A stretch of DNA of 64,000 nt, taken from NCBI GenBank assembly GCA_944548615.1, contig OX155954.1, forward strand, positions 1,159,335 through 1,223,334. The letters run 5' to 3'. Source of the stretch: Micropterix aruncella (Eukaryota > Arthropoda > Insecta > Lepidoptera > Micropterigidae). Every line of letters begins with the position of its first letter. Position 1 is the stretch's first letter. The notes under the pieces are model-generated. The model saw only the letters and a program-made list of their open reading frames with translations, did no database searches and was not told the origin of the DNA. The position numbers and the translations under genes are program-made. Positions 55,120-64,000 of the stretch are shown one piece after another.

Positions 55120-56345
55120 GGTGGGGTCACTCTAGACATCACATTTGATTATCAAAATAAAATATATTATTGGAAACGTTTTAACCACACATTTTATACA
55201 AATAGTTAGATAAAGGCGTAAGGTTTCTTGCTTGCGATTAAAGTTGCATTTAATTGGAAATCCCAGTTGTCTATTATAGGTCAACGAATTGATGCATTCA
55301 ATTTGTTTAGAGCGTTGTTCAACTCTTTGAGATTTTATATTTATATCCGTACGACAAAATAAGCTCGTTCATAACAAGCTGATTGCTACGAATAAAGTTT
55401 CATTTTGATTAAAGTTTAGGAGTTTTTTTAAAGTGGATTGTTTCACTTTAAACATCACATTTCATTATCAAAATTAAATATATTATTAGAGACGTTTTAA
55501 CCACAAATATTATATAAATCTATACTAATATTATAAAGAGGTAAAGTTTGTGATGTTGTAGGAAGTAATCTCTGGATCTACTTAAGCGATTTTAAAAATT
55601 CTTTTACCAATAGAAAGCCACGTTATTTGTGAGTGTCATAGGCTATATATTAATCCGAATAATGAAAAGACTTTTTCGTGGTAGTCGGATTTCCAAAGTA
55701 AGTCTGAAAAAAACGGTCGAACGAAAACGTTTCTAACTAACGCTGCCTTAACGACTAGAGATTTATGATTAAGTTCTAGAGAAGTGCTTGATAGACCTTG
55801 ATAATGCCTACAAAAAAATCACTAAAAGTAGTTCTAGTTCAAGTCACTAAAAGTAGTTTTTTATATTAAAAAAATAATTTAAATCGTTAAGTCATGTTTA
55901 TTGGTCATATTATCAACAATTATGAATTCATATCAAAATAAGTAAATGTATCGTCGCAAGTGTTTAAAACAAAACACTTTTCCCTTTTACTGCATATAAT
56001 TTAACTTTTACTGCATAAATGGTTAAAGAGTTAAGACACTCACAAATAAGACACTAATAAGACACTCACTAATAACGGTAATATAGTCGAATTGGCATGC
56101 AAATACATACATACATATGCAGTAAAAATATAACCTTTCTTTTGGCAGTCAGGAATTGAATCATAGCCCTCAGTACTAACCAAACCACACTCATAATTTC
56201 ATCACAAGTAAAAAGTTTTACCGCCCAACGAAGTGGGCACGGGTCAGTTAGTAGTTAGATAAAGGCGTAAGGTTTCTTGCGATTAAAGTTGTATTTAATG
56301 GGCAATCCCATTTGTCTATAGGTCAACGAGTTGATGCATTGATGC
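55120..56345. repeat. Direct tandem duplication, second copy split by a Helitron
   Basis: Unit 1 (about 55128-55300) and unit 2 (about 55446-55518 joined to 56252-56345) share ACATCACATTT-ATTATCAAAA, ACGTTTTAACCACA, TAGTTAGATAAAGGCGTAAG, GTTTCTTGC and GGTCAACGA-TTGATGCATT. The period is about 315 bp. Unit 1 supplies the uninterrupted sequence across the Helitron site. Confidence 0.8.
55519..56251 (+). mobile_element. Non-autonomous Helitron, 733 bp
   Basis: Starts TCTATACTAATATTATAAAG, the 5' end typical of insect Helitrons, and ends GCCCAACGAAGTGGGCACGG then GTCAGTTAG, with a short hairpin (GCCCA/TGGGC) about ten bases before the terminus. It sits between A (55518) and T (56252) with no target duplication, the known Helitron preference. 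Its last four bases are TTAG rather than the usual CTAG. It has no Rep/helicase ORF. Confidence 0.88.
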
Positions 56346-56761
56346 ACAAACACAGGAAAAACATCTTTTATTGGCGAAAGTGCATGTATACAGTATACGG
56401 TTTATATTTTCATTACAAAATGTAACAAATTGTCTCTTCACTTCTTCATAGTCACCTCGGAAAGGCTATCTCCGTTTCGGCGTTCACATTTTAATAGCTT
56501 GATAAGTACAGCTCTGTCGAATGGAGCGGTGAGGACTCCTCTCGATGGATACTCTGCAATGTTCTCTTGGGTCCGTACCGTTCGAACGCCAACCTGGAGG
56601 TTTCTTTTTAAGACTGAGCCAGTTTCTTCATGTTGCAATCGCATAACCAAATTACGTCTTAGCTGGTAATGCTCCTGAAATACCCTTTTGCCCAGCAGTC
56701 ACTCTGTCACCCTGCTTGTAAAACGCACTCACGGCGATAGCACGTTCCGCACCTCTTCAAT

Positions 56762-57572
56762 CAGGGTTGGTAAAAACCCGGGTTTTATCAAAAAATATCT
56801 GCCCACTGGGTTATTTCGGGTTTTTTCGGGGGTTTTCGGGCTTTTTTGGGGAATTTCGGGTTAATGAGAATTTTAAATTAAGATATTTTAATTTTACATT
56901 TCATTTTATTGCATTTTTTCTCCCAATCCAAATCTATTTACCACTGAATAAAGTTGTAACACTACCATGAAGGGAATTTCCCCGAAAATCGTTATCGTCA
57001 GTTGTCGGGGAGATCCCCCTTTATTTTCACAACAGGATAAAAGTTAATACTAACAACCGCTAGTGGCGCTGTTTCGGTTCGAAAGTATTGAGTACCTACT
57101 AGTGCAAACGATTTTAGTACTAAATAGTGTATATTGAAGTGTGTATAAGAGTCTTTATCGCTTGAAGAGTATTGTAATAGTTTTGTAATAAATCAAGTTG
57201 AGTGTTCTACCGTGTTTTTGCATCTGCTGCCTATCCATGTAACAATATTATCCATAAGTTATCTTATAAATCATGCCAAAAGTAGTCGGCATTACAATTG
57301 TCCGGCCAGTTCTGCATTAATTGAATGACTTCTCAACATTTGGAATGGTCTGGAGTAAATTACGGAACAGACTGGGTGTGTCAAAATACATCCTTTTTTT
57401 CTTTTTGATAAAATATAATATAAATGCTATATCCGTTCATCGATTTAATTATTATAAACAAGTATTTTTTCAAAAACCACATTCGTCAAAAACCCTCGGG
57501 TGTTTTCAGGTGGGTTTTACCCAATTTAACCCAGTGGGTTTTTTCGGGTTGGGGGAAATCAAGCCAACCCTG
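56762..57572. mobile_element. Non-autonomous hAT, 811 bp, in intron 7
   Basis: The ends are CAGGGTTGGTAAAAACCCGG and, on the minus strand, CAGGGTTGGCTTGATTTCCC. The flanking 8-mers TCTTCAAT (56754-56761) and TCTCCAAT (57573-57580) differ at one position, consistent with an older TSD. Subterminal regions are dense in GGGTT/AACCC words. The centre (56955-57244) begins TGTAACACTACC and ends CCATGTAACA and may be a nested solo LTR, but no TSD was found for it. Confidence 0.85.
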
Positions 57573-57776
57573 TCTCCAATACTCCATAATTACTAAATAG
57601 CAACGCGTTTACAACAACTACGCATCGGTTCCCAACATCTTCCAACACTACAGTATTGCCAACTCTACCTTGTATATAAAGGGCATTTTGCTCGTCACTG
57701 AGACGTAACTTCAAACGTATGACGTCAATATCAAGTGTTATTCTTCCAACTGCTAATATTGAGATTTTGTTTCCAG

Positions 57777-58052
57777 TACCTCCCGCTGCCAAATATGTCC
57801 ATACCCGACGCGACTCCGAAGGCTGCATATGGCAAGATCATTCTGTCGAGAAAGATGGACCTGCTAGGACCGCAGGGAAGAGCGCATTTTGGAAAGAACG
57901 AACCGAAACTGTTCAAGAAGCCGCCGACCTTTGAGTCCTTGGACCAGTACTCGGGGCTAGTGATGTACGAGGCGGTTCTGCCCGGTTACTCCGATCCTAG
58001 TTTATTAACAGTCAGCGAGCCGAGGGACAGGATATACGTTTTCATCAATGGG
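57777..58052 (+). CDS. Beta-galactosidase exon 8
   Basis: Codes YLPLPNMSIPDATPKAAYGK, IILSRKMDLLGPQGRAHFGK, then PPTFESLDQYSGLVMYEAVL and DRIYVFING. Phase 0 at both ends, acceptor TTTTGTTTCCAG, donor GTAAGT. It corresponds to the linker after the barrel and the start of the first beta-domain (FE.L.Q.sG...Y pattern of GH35). Confidence 0.94.
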
Positions 58053-58282
58053 GTAAGTGTGATCATATTGATAATACGAGTAGGTATATGGTATTAGGCC
58101 TCTTGTCCTCTGTACGTTTTTTTCCACCGTATGGACGTTTTTTTACGCGAGTTCTTGTCCACTGCACGATTTTGTCACCGTACAACGCGTTAGGTACATC
58201 CATTTTGTAAACATTTTCAAGATGGCGGAATAATTGTGCGCCGTGAAAACGTCGGTGGTATGGACACATACATTGCCATACA

Positions 58283-59088
58283 ACTAGAGTTGCAAACTAC
58301 AGCGGGCGAGCCCGTCACCTCAGGAAGATTTGACGATTAGTCCTTCTGTCTCCCTGAAGTGAGCGCAGAAGACTTGGACAAAAACAGTCCATCATGAAAC
58401 TCTGCCACAAGCCCGTAAGAGGCCAACGCCTTAACCGCGAGATAGCCAGGAATGCTACCCAGCGGGCTTACACTCACGCCCTTACTTCCAATTGCGACCA
58501 GATTACTCCAGTCTCTCGATTGGTTAAGATTTCGAAGTCGCTTGCGCGGTTCTCTCCCTTACGAAGCGGTGAAACGGTATATACCGAACCACGGCACCCT
58601 TTGCCGCTGTTCGCCCAGGATCGGGTAGCCGATGGTCGTTTCAAGAGCAGTCGCCGTTTCAAGAGCAGGGCGCGAGTGTCGGCCCGCCAGGTAACATTAC
58701 TGGCTATCTCGCGGTTAAGGCGTTGGTCTCTTACGGGTTGTGGCGTAGCTAGATGGTAAACTGTTTTGTCTCAAGTCTTCTACGCTCACTGCAGGGAGAT
58801 AGAACGACTAATCGTTAAAACTTGCTGTGGTGACGGGCTCGCCCGCTGTAGTCGACAACCCAAGTTGTTAGTCAGAGTGCGCAATCGATTGGCAATGCAG
58901 CACGGAGCGCAGACCGTCCAGAAACGCCAGAAGATTTATTCCTAGGGGAAACTAACCAAGGCCAGAGTCCTGCCCAGGCTCGCACTTCATGCGTGGAGGC
59001 CGTCGGATGGGTGTTGACCCGTGAGTGTGACCAACCCTGAACAGAATGGGCCTTGGTGGCTAACTCAGCAAGGGCCCCTTAGCTCCCA
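58283..59088. mobile_element. Family F foldback element with long hairpin arms
   Basis: The arms 58296-58484 and 58667-58856 are inverted copies (left: GGCGAGCCCGTCACCTCAGG, ACGATTAGTCCTTC, TTAACCGCGAGATAGCCAG; right: the complements in reverse order) around a loop of about 180 bases. The right side then continues 230 bases that are also in 46567-47327 (GGGTGTTGACCCGTGAGTGT). A 13-base direct repeat ACATTGCCATACA flanks the element at 58270-58282 and 59089-59101. No transposase. Open frames in it are repeat sequence. Confidence 0.85.
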
Positions 59089-59101
59089 ACATTGCCATAC
59101 A

Positions 59102-60639
59102 GTACTGATACAAATATCGTCGTAATTAAACACGGCTCGCCAAGGGAAAAACGCGTTTCATACGGCGGTGGCGCCGTGCCGTTTGGCGCCGTCGCAGTGT
59201 CCGGGGACAAGCTCCCATAGTGACCCATACCCCACTGACCACCGCGCCTAGACACGGCGAATTACCCGTGGATTTTCACGGCGAAACATGTGTGAAGGAG
59301 AGGCCTTAGATTGCTCAACGTCATTGTGCTTTTTGGCGTGTTCGTAGGTAGCTCTGATAGCATTGTACTGGGAAACTAATAACAATTGATTTAGACTTCT
59401 ATAATACAATACAATACAATCAACTACTCCAGTAGATAGGCATTCCTACACTTGGATGCGTCACAAAATTAAATGCTTAAAATTTAATTATTAAAAACAT
59501 AACTATCATCACAGTCATGGCTGTAATATTATATTCAATATTAATTACTTACAAATAATCAAAATATACTAATGTCATTAAATAATAAGAGAGAATGATA
59601 TATTAAAATAGAAATGAAAATTCTATGTAGAATAATCAATGTAAAATAATTTTATTGTCAATTCAGCAATATGCCTTCGTATTTTTTAAACATAAATAGA
59701 TGTATACTAAATTATATGAGAATTAGAATGTAGGCTATCATAATTCCGTTATGTTTAAAATTTTACAAATTTGCTAATTATTAACATGGAAAATAAACTC
59801 GGAATTTTCAAACTCCCTTATACCATAAATTGGGTTTCTTACCAAACTACTTATATTTTTTTTAAATTGGTCCTCTCCAATGCTTTTCATTTTCTCTGGA
59901 TCTTATTACAGAAGGACAAATTTTGGTTTATAAATTGTATAGGTACACCAAAATATTGTTGTAATACACCAATGTGAAAATAACATTGATATTGGATGTT
60001 TTTTTTGTAAAGGTCTGATTGCCGCCTATAATTTAACGCCAACAATTTAGCTAATGATAACAATAATAACATTAGTGCAATCTATCGCATTTATGTATAT
60101 ATTTCTATAAAATTAGACAACTCAATCAGCAAATACTTACTAAAGAAAACATTGAAACTTATACTACTAAGCAACCTAAATAATGACTTACCCAGGCGAG
60201 CTAATTAAAATAATTTAAATATTATGTAATATAAATACTATAACGGAGTAATTAAAAACTATATTAGTATAAATTAGCATAAATATGTAAAAGCATTAGC
60301 ATAACTATAACAAGTAAAAATTCTATTAGACTAAATTAGCATTAACATCACTATGTAGAATAAGCGCTTCCGCGTGACAAGGTCAGTACCGCTGGCGCGC
60401 ATAGTGGGAGGAGCGGACTGACTTGAAAATAAATAGCTTTCATTAAAGTCGACACTGGAACGACAGCGCTGTTCTGATTTAAAATCAATTAACACGATGG
60501 CAGTACCGGGTCAGCACTGATGTCTCGAATTTGAAGTTAGGAACTGACTCAATGAAAAACAGCCTTTATGCATTTAGCCAGCATTTGCGTGAAGTCGCAC
60601 CGACGTTACGACGGTTTTGCATCCGCATTTGTCTGGGTT
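59102..60639. other. Intron 8, mostly AT-rich
   Basis: It holds the second copy of the repeat at 53160 (near 59308-59405) and a GC-rich block at 59140-59290 (ACGGCGGTGGCGCCGTGCC). 59440-60350 is very AT-rich without features. Confidence 0.4.
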
Positions 60640-60800
60640 ATTGTTCTGCGGGTAGGCGGCTAACTGCTGCTGTTACTACGCAGATTATAATAGTAGTGGG
60701 CGGTTTGTTGTGAATTTTGAATGTGAATTTTGAAAATCCACCTTCCACACGACACAGGTTGTATCCTGTGTCTCGTCCTTGCACTGGGCGGTTGGTGTTG
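60640..60800. repeat. Family G interior fragment
   Basis: TTCTGCGGGTAGGCGGCTAA, ACGCAGATTATAATAGTAGT, TTTTGAAAATCCACCTTCCA and TCGTCCTTGCACTGGGCGGT align with 29620-29760. The terminal inverted repeats of the family were not found on either side. Confidence 0.65.
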
Positions 60801-61401
60801 AGAACATTTTAAGATGAGGGTTACACATAGTAGGGAGTTTGAAACCGTCGCCGCGTCGCTCTTTTGAAGTTCGGAGTTCTTCTTGTGTCTATAGCTTCCC
60901 GGATGATGTGGGGGAAAGTAAAATTGATCTTTGGATAGCACAATGGAATTTTGAAACTGCATATAGTAGTTAGTTCCGCTATCCAATATGTGCTCGCAGA
61001 ACTTTTTCGCTTTTCTCGCTCAACTTTTTAACCGCTTTTATATGTTCGACAGAACACTCGACTGAAAAGTCGAGTGGGTAGGGTATGTGCCGTTTCGTTT
61101 GTCCCGCGTATCAACATCATCACTTATCATTCGTCACTCATCAGTGTACATTATCATATAGCAGGTTTTTTTAAATGTCGAACAACCTTTCAGCTTAAAG
61201 GTTCCCTACTCGTTCCTTTAAGAGTCCCCACTCGTTCCCTTCGTTAACCTCACCCTTTATTTTAATGATGTTGGATTTCTCTTTCATTATTATAAACCGT
61301 AGCGATTTTTTCAACTTTGAGAAGACTTATTAATTTTGTGAATATGTAACAAATTCTAGTAGGTATGCAAAATTCGACCTATCTGGGTGCTTCTTATTCA
61401 G
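60801..61401. other. Intron 8, last part
   Basis: No gene. GGTTCCCTACTCGTTCC and GTCCCCACTCGTTCC near 61200-61240 are a short direct repeat. Confidence 0.3.
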
Positions 61402-61536
61402 GTCTTCGTGGGAGTACTGTCAAGAACCAATGGTGTAAAATCAATACCGCTCGTAGCAGCGCAAGGAGAAACTCTTGGTCTTTTAGTTGAGAATCAAGGA
61501 AGAGTTAACTATGGGCCACTAGTCAATGACTTCAAG
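61402..61536 (+). CDS. Beta-galactosidase exon 9
   Basis: Codes VFVGVLSRTNGVKSIPLVAA, QGETLGLLVENQGRVNYGPL and VNDFK. VEN.GRVNYG is a hallmark of the beta-domain of animal beta-galactosidases. Phase 0 at both ends, acceptor TTCTTATTCAG, donor GTATGT. Confidence 0.95.
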
Positions 61537-62029
61537 GTATGTTAAAATCGAATAAATATTGTGAAGCCCAAAAGTCGGCAGGCAACAGAGAGCCCTCTCA
61601 GAGCCCACTTAGTCGCCTCAGCGGCGACTAAGTTGACTGTAGCGCAAAGTGATCATACTTGTTATAACAATGTTTCCGACAGTTTAATCCGTGGTCTGTG
61701 GGACAAATCAATACCAATAATCAATGTCAATAATGACATGTCGAAATATTTAAATTAGGGATTCAAAAATATCAGTCATCACAAAAATAATATTTAAAAA
61801 AAACGCTTTATTCGATTAAACAAATGGACGAGCTTATTGTCTAAAAGCAACATCTTACAGCTAACCTTAACCGAATGGAACAACATGTTTTGAGGTAAAA
61901 ATAAGATAAAACTAATAAATTCAATTTGTGAAGGCGATTCGTACATTTAAATCCAGGAAAGAAAAATTAAAAAATAATTTAAAAAAAAACAATAAATTCC
62001 TAATGAAGCGAGAAGGGGAGAGGGGAAGG

Positions 62030-62230
62030 AAAAAGATGGAAAAAATATGAGCGTGGGTTCAAGTGTTCTTTAATCCTGCGTTTGAAGCAATACAAACTCG
62101 GTGCTATCCTTAGATGTGTGGGTGAAGCATTCCAGAGACGGGCTTCACGTACGGAGAAGGAGTGCGAAGACAGCAGCGTCCTGTATATTTTGAATATACT
62201 ACATTTTCTTCACGTGCGCGCTTTTCTATT
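62030..62230 (-). pseudogene. LINE RT C-terminal scrap in intron 9
   Basis: The minus strand reads REARLWNASPTHLRIAPSLY and CFKRRIKEHLNPRSY, the same C-terminal motif class as ARLWNDLPANIRNSPSLPSF at 31820. The flanking purine-rich DNA and CTTTATTCGA at 61806 resemble its 3' tail. Truncated on the 5' side. Confidence 0.6.
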
Positions 62231-62484
62231 TCAATTAAAGACATCCTGTAGAAAAGTAACTCTGTAAATACGATTTTTAATGAATTTTGCATACTAATGA
62301 GAAATAAACAAAAATAAGAATAACTTGGACCAGAAAATTAAAAATTGACAGTCTGTGTAGTGTTGCTAACAGGGGATTTTAAATTATTCTCTTTGATTCT
62401 TGTGTCACGATTGCCTGGCCAGACTATATAGAACTATTTATCTGTAGATGTAGCAGTTAATTCTTTGTAAATTTGATGTTTCAG

Positions 62485-62607
62485 GGTCTCCTGGGCAATG
62501 TAAAGATAGGAAACACCGTCATCGAAAACTGGAACGTCACCAAGTTTCCTCTAGAAGATGAGGATGTCATTACTATGCCGAATATCACCGATAACCAAAT
62601 GATGTTA
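62485..62607 (+). CDS. Beta-galactosidase exon 10 (last visible; end uncertain)
   Basis: Codes GLLGNVKIGNTVIENWNVTK, FPLEDEDVITMPNITDNQMM and L after the acceptor TGATGTTTCAG. NVT and NIT are possible N-glycosylation sites. The family usually has about 80-110 more residues here, ending in a GxNLGRYW block. That block is not found in the rest of the window. Two readings are possible: splicing at the weak donor GTATCA (62608), giving phase 0 with later exons past 64000, or read-through to the TAG at 62623-62625, adding only VSQRC and a truncated enzyme. Confidence 0.8.
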
Positions 62608-62729
62608 GTATCACAGAGATGTTAGTCTTATCCAGTAATAGGAGTGTCAGATTAGGTTTTAAGTCATTACGGGTCTCATTTTTCGTAGTGGGTGACATAA
62701 GATAATTACGATATGTAACCAGATAATTA

Positions 62730-63605
62730 GGCAAGGAGTTTCACAATGGTCTATCCTGGGCCTATTTCTTTTCTTTGTATACGTAAATGACGTACTAGAT
62801 TGCGTGAAATCAGATGTTATGAAATTACCATTTATGCAGCGATAGAATTGAACGAGTTCAAAAGAAATTCACTCGTATGCTGTCGAGCAAATGTGGCCTC
62901 AGAAATACTCTGAAAGGTTACCTATGTAGAGCGGCTTTCTAACTTCAACCTAATAGACGTAAAAACACGTAGGGCTATAGCTGATATAATGTTTCTCCAT
63001 AAGCTTTCGCACAATCGACTAGACAACCCAGCTAGTCTAGAAAAAGTTCAATTTCGTGTGCCACCGCGACTATCGAGAAGCTCTCAAACATTTTCGGTTG
63101 TCGCTTGCAATAACAACATCGGATCGAATAGACCTCTTGCCAGAATGTGTCGCATTTTTGATAAATCGTGTAAAGGATTAGATGTATTTTATGATTCCAT
63201 AAATATAATAAAAGACTCGATCAAACCTAGCCTATCTTCTACTTTTTAAGATTTCACTAACTGCCATCCTAATGTCCTGTATTATATGATTATCATATTA
63301 TAACATACTATTGTATTATATCATATTATATATAATAAATATTATTATCCAATTACTCATACTTCTATTTTGCTCTATCCAAATAACCTTATTAACAACT
63401 TATTTAATTATTCTTTTCTTACCCTTATATTATTATTAGCTTTATTATATTTTTTCTACTATCAACGTGTTCATTTTATTGCTATGTTAATGTGTAATGC
63501 AAGCATTGCAAAATATTCATAGGATAGTAAATTTGTTTTGTTTAAATATGTTTTTAAGATACTAGTATAAAATATATATAAAATAAAATATATATATAAA
63601 ATAAA
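62730..63605 (+). mobile_element. Internally deleted jockey-type LINE fragment
   Basis: The + strand reads SILGLFLFFVYVNDV (RT block 4, degraded), then jumps directly to the C-terminal region (a KKFTRML-like piece, ADIMFLHKLSHNRLDN, FRVPPRLSRSSQTFSV). The catalytic YADD block between them is missing. The 3' end is AT-rich with ATAAAATAAAATAAATAAAT. Its 3' region matches 28120-28385. Confidence 0.7.
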
Positions 63606-64000
63606 ATAAATAAATAACTCTCTAATTTTCAGCGACTCAAACTTAGAAACTTTAATCACGCTACTTGATGATACAGTGAAATAGTTGTGTACTTGGTTCC
63701 ACGTAAACCGGTTATGCCTCGAAATCAAACTTATTAATCTTCGGTCGTCCCAAGATAATGTCATTTGCATCAGATATTGTGAAAATGAACTTGAAAATGT
63801 TGCCCATATTATTTTTTAAGGTATCCATTTAGATTGCAATCTCCAATAGTCAACTGGTTTATATAAATTGATTGCTACGTTTACCATAAAAAATATCTTT
63901 CTGCCTTTGATTCTTGAATTTGATTGGTTTTGTTACTATGTAGATTGAAAATTTTATTGGTATCTTAACGACTAGGCCAGAGTACGATCGACGAAATATC
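63606..64000. other. End of window
   Basis: No exon recognised. A TAATTTTCAG acceptor-like site at about 63631 is followed by 17 open codons (DSNLETLITLLDD) that do not resemble the missing beta-galactosidase C-terminus. Confidence 0.35.

Noticed and set aside
56955..57244. Nested solo LTR (TGTAACA...TGTAACA)
   Set aside because: The ends are suggestive but no flanking duplication was found and no second copy is in the window, so it was not listed as a separate feature.
58394..58759. 121-codon open frame within intron 8
   Set aside because: It runs through one arm, the loop and the other arm of a foldback element. An open frame through a hairpin is not evidence for a gene.
1..64000. CRISPR array, bacterial operon or phage-like defence system
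   Set aside because: Introns, LINEs, hATs and a Helitron show eukaryotic DNA. No array of regularly spaced repeats exists; the only short tandem arrays are minisatellites and LINE tails.

Overview
This is eukaryotic, AT-rich, intron-bearing DNA with no bacterial features. The gene content and transposon families point to an insect. A moth or butterfly is my best guess from the type of repeats, but the window alone does not prove it. Most of the sequence is transposable elements (TEs), many inserted inside one another. Several can be delimited exactly from terminal inverted repeats (TIRs) and target-site duplications (TSDs).

The one clear host gene is a lysosomal-type acid beta-galactosidase (glycoside hydrolase family 35) on the + strand. 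Ten coding exons run from 42790 to about 62607, joined by consensus GT/AG splice sites whose phases fit. The encoded protein has a signal peptide, both catalytic glutamates and the conserved substrate-pocket motifs. It stops being recognisable before the C-terminal jelly-roll, so the last exon(s) lie beyond the window or are lost. Two other possible host exons are on the minus strand: an aldo/keto-reductase N-terminus (709-791) and a weaker, frameshifted juvenile-hormone-binding/takeout-like segment (28834-29083).

Layout. 1-4.2 kb: the aldo/keto-reductase exon, then a decayed DNA-transposase-like pseudogene on the minus strand (about 1980-3250). 4.2-6.5 kb: repeat debris. 6.5-12.1 kb: a TIR element (called X here) interrupted by a 5'-truncated jockey-type LINE, itself interrupted by a miniature LTR retrotransposon with 848-bp LTRs and only 129 bp of interior. 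12.9-17.9 kb: an older repeat holding a solo LTR of the same family, which holds a 3.9-kb ZMYM1-like hAT transposon. 18-22 kb: foldback repeat, mariner remnant, a SINE and small duplications. 22.4-26.4 kb: a hAT element with three further insertions. 26-38 kb: LINE and SINE remnants, six copies of a short repeat family (R1), poly-C tracts. 38.5-41.4 kb: a second copy of X, broken at a different site by a different LINE. 42.7 kb to the end: the beta-galactosidase gene, whose introns carry two non-autonomous hATs, a Helitron with a readable empty site, foldback elements, a tRNA-derived SINE and LINE pieces.

The TEs show no joint function. Their nesting gives an order of insertion. I found no rRNA or tRNA gene, CRISPR array or coordinated novel gene system. 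The most unusual structures are the miniature LTR element, the foldback family with arms of about 190 bp, and the twin X loci.
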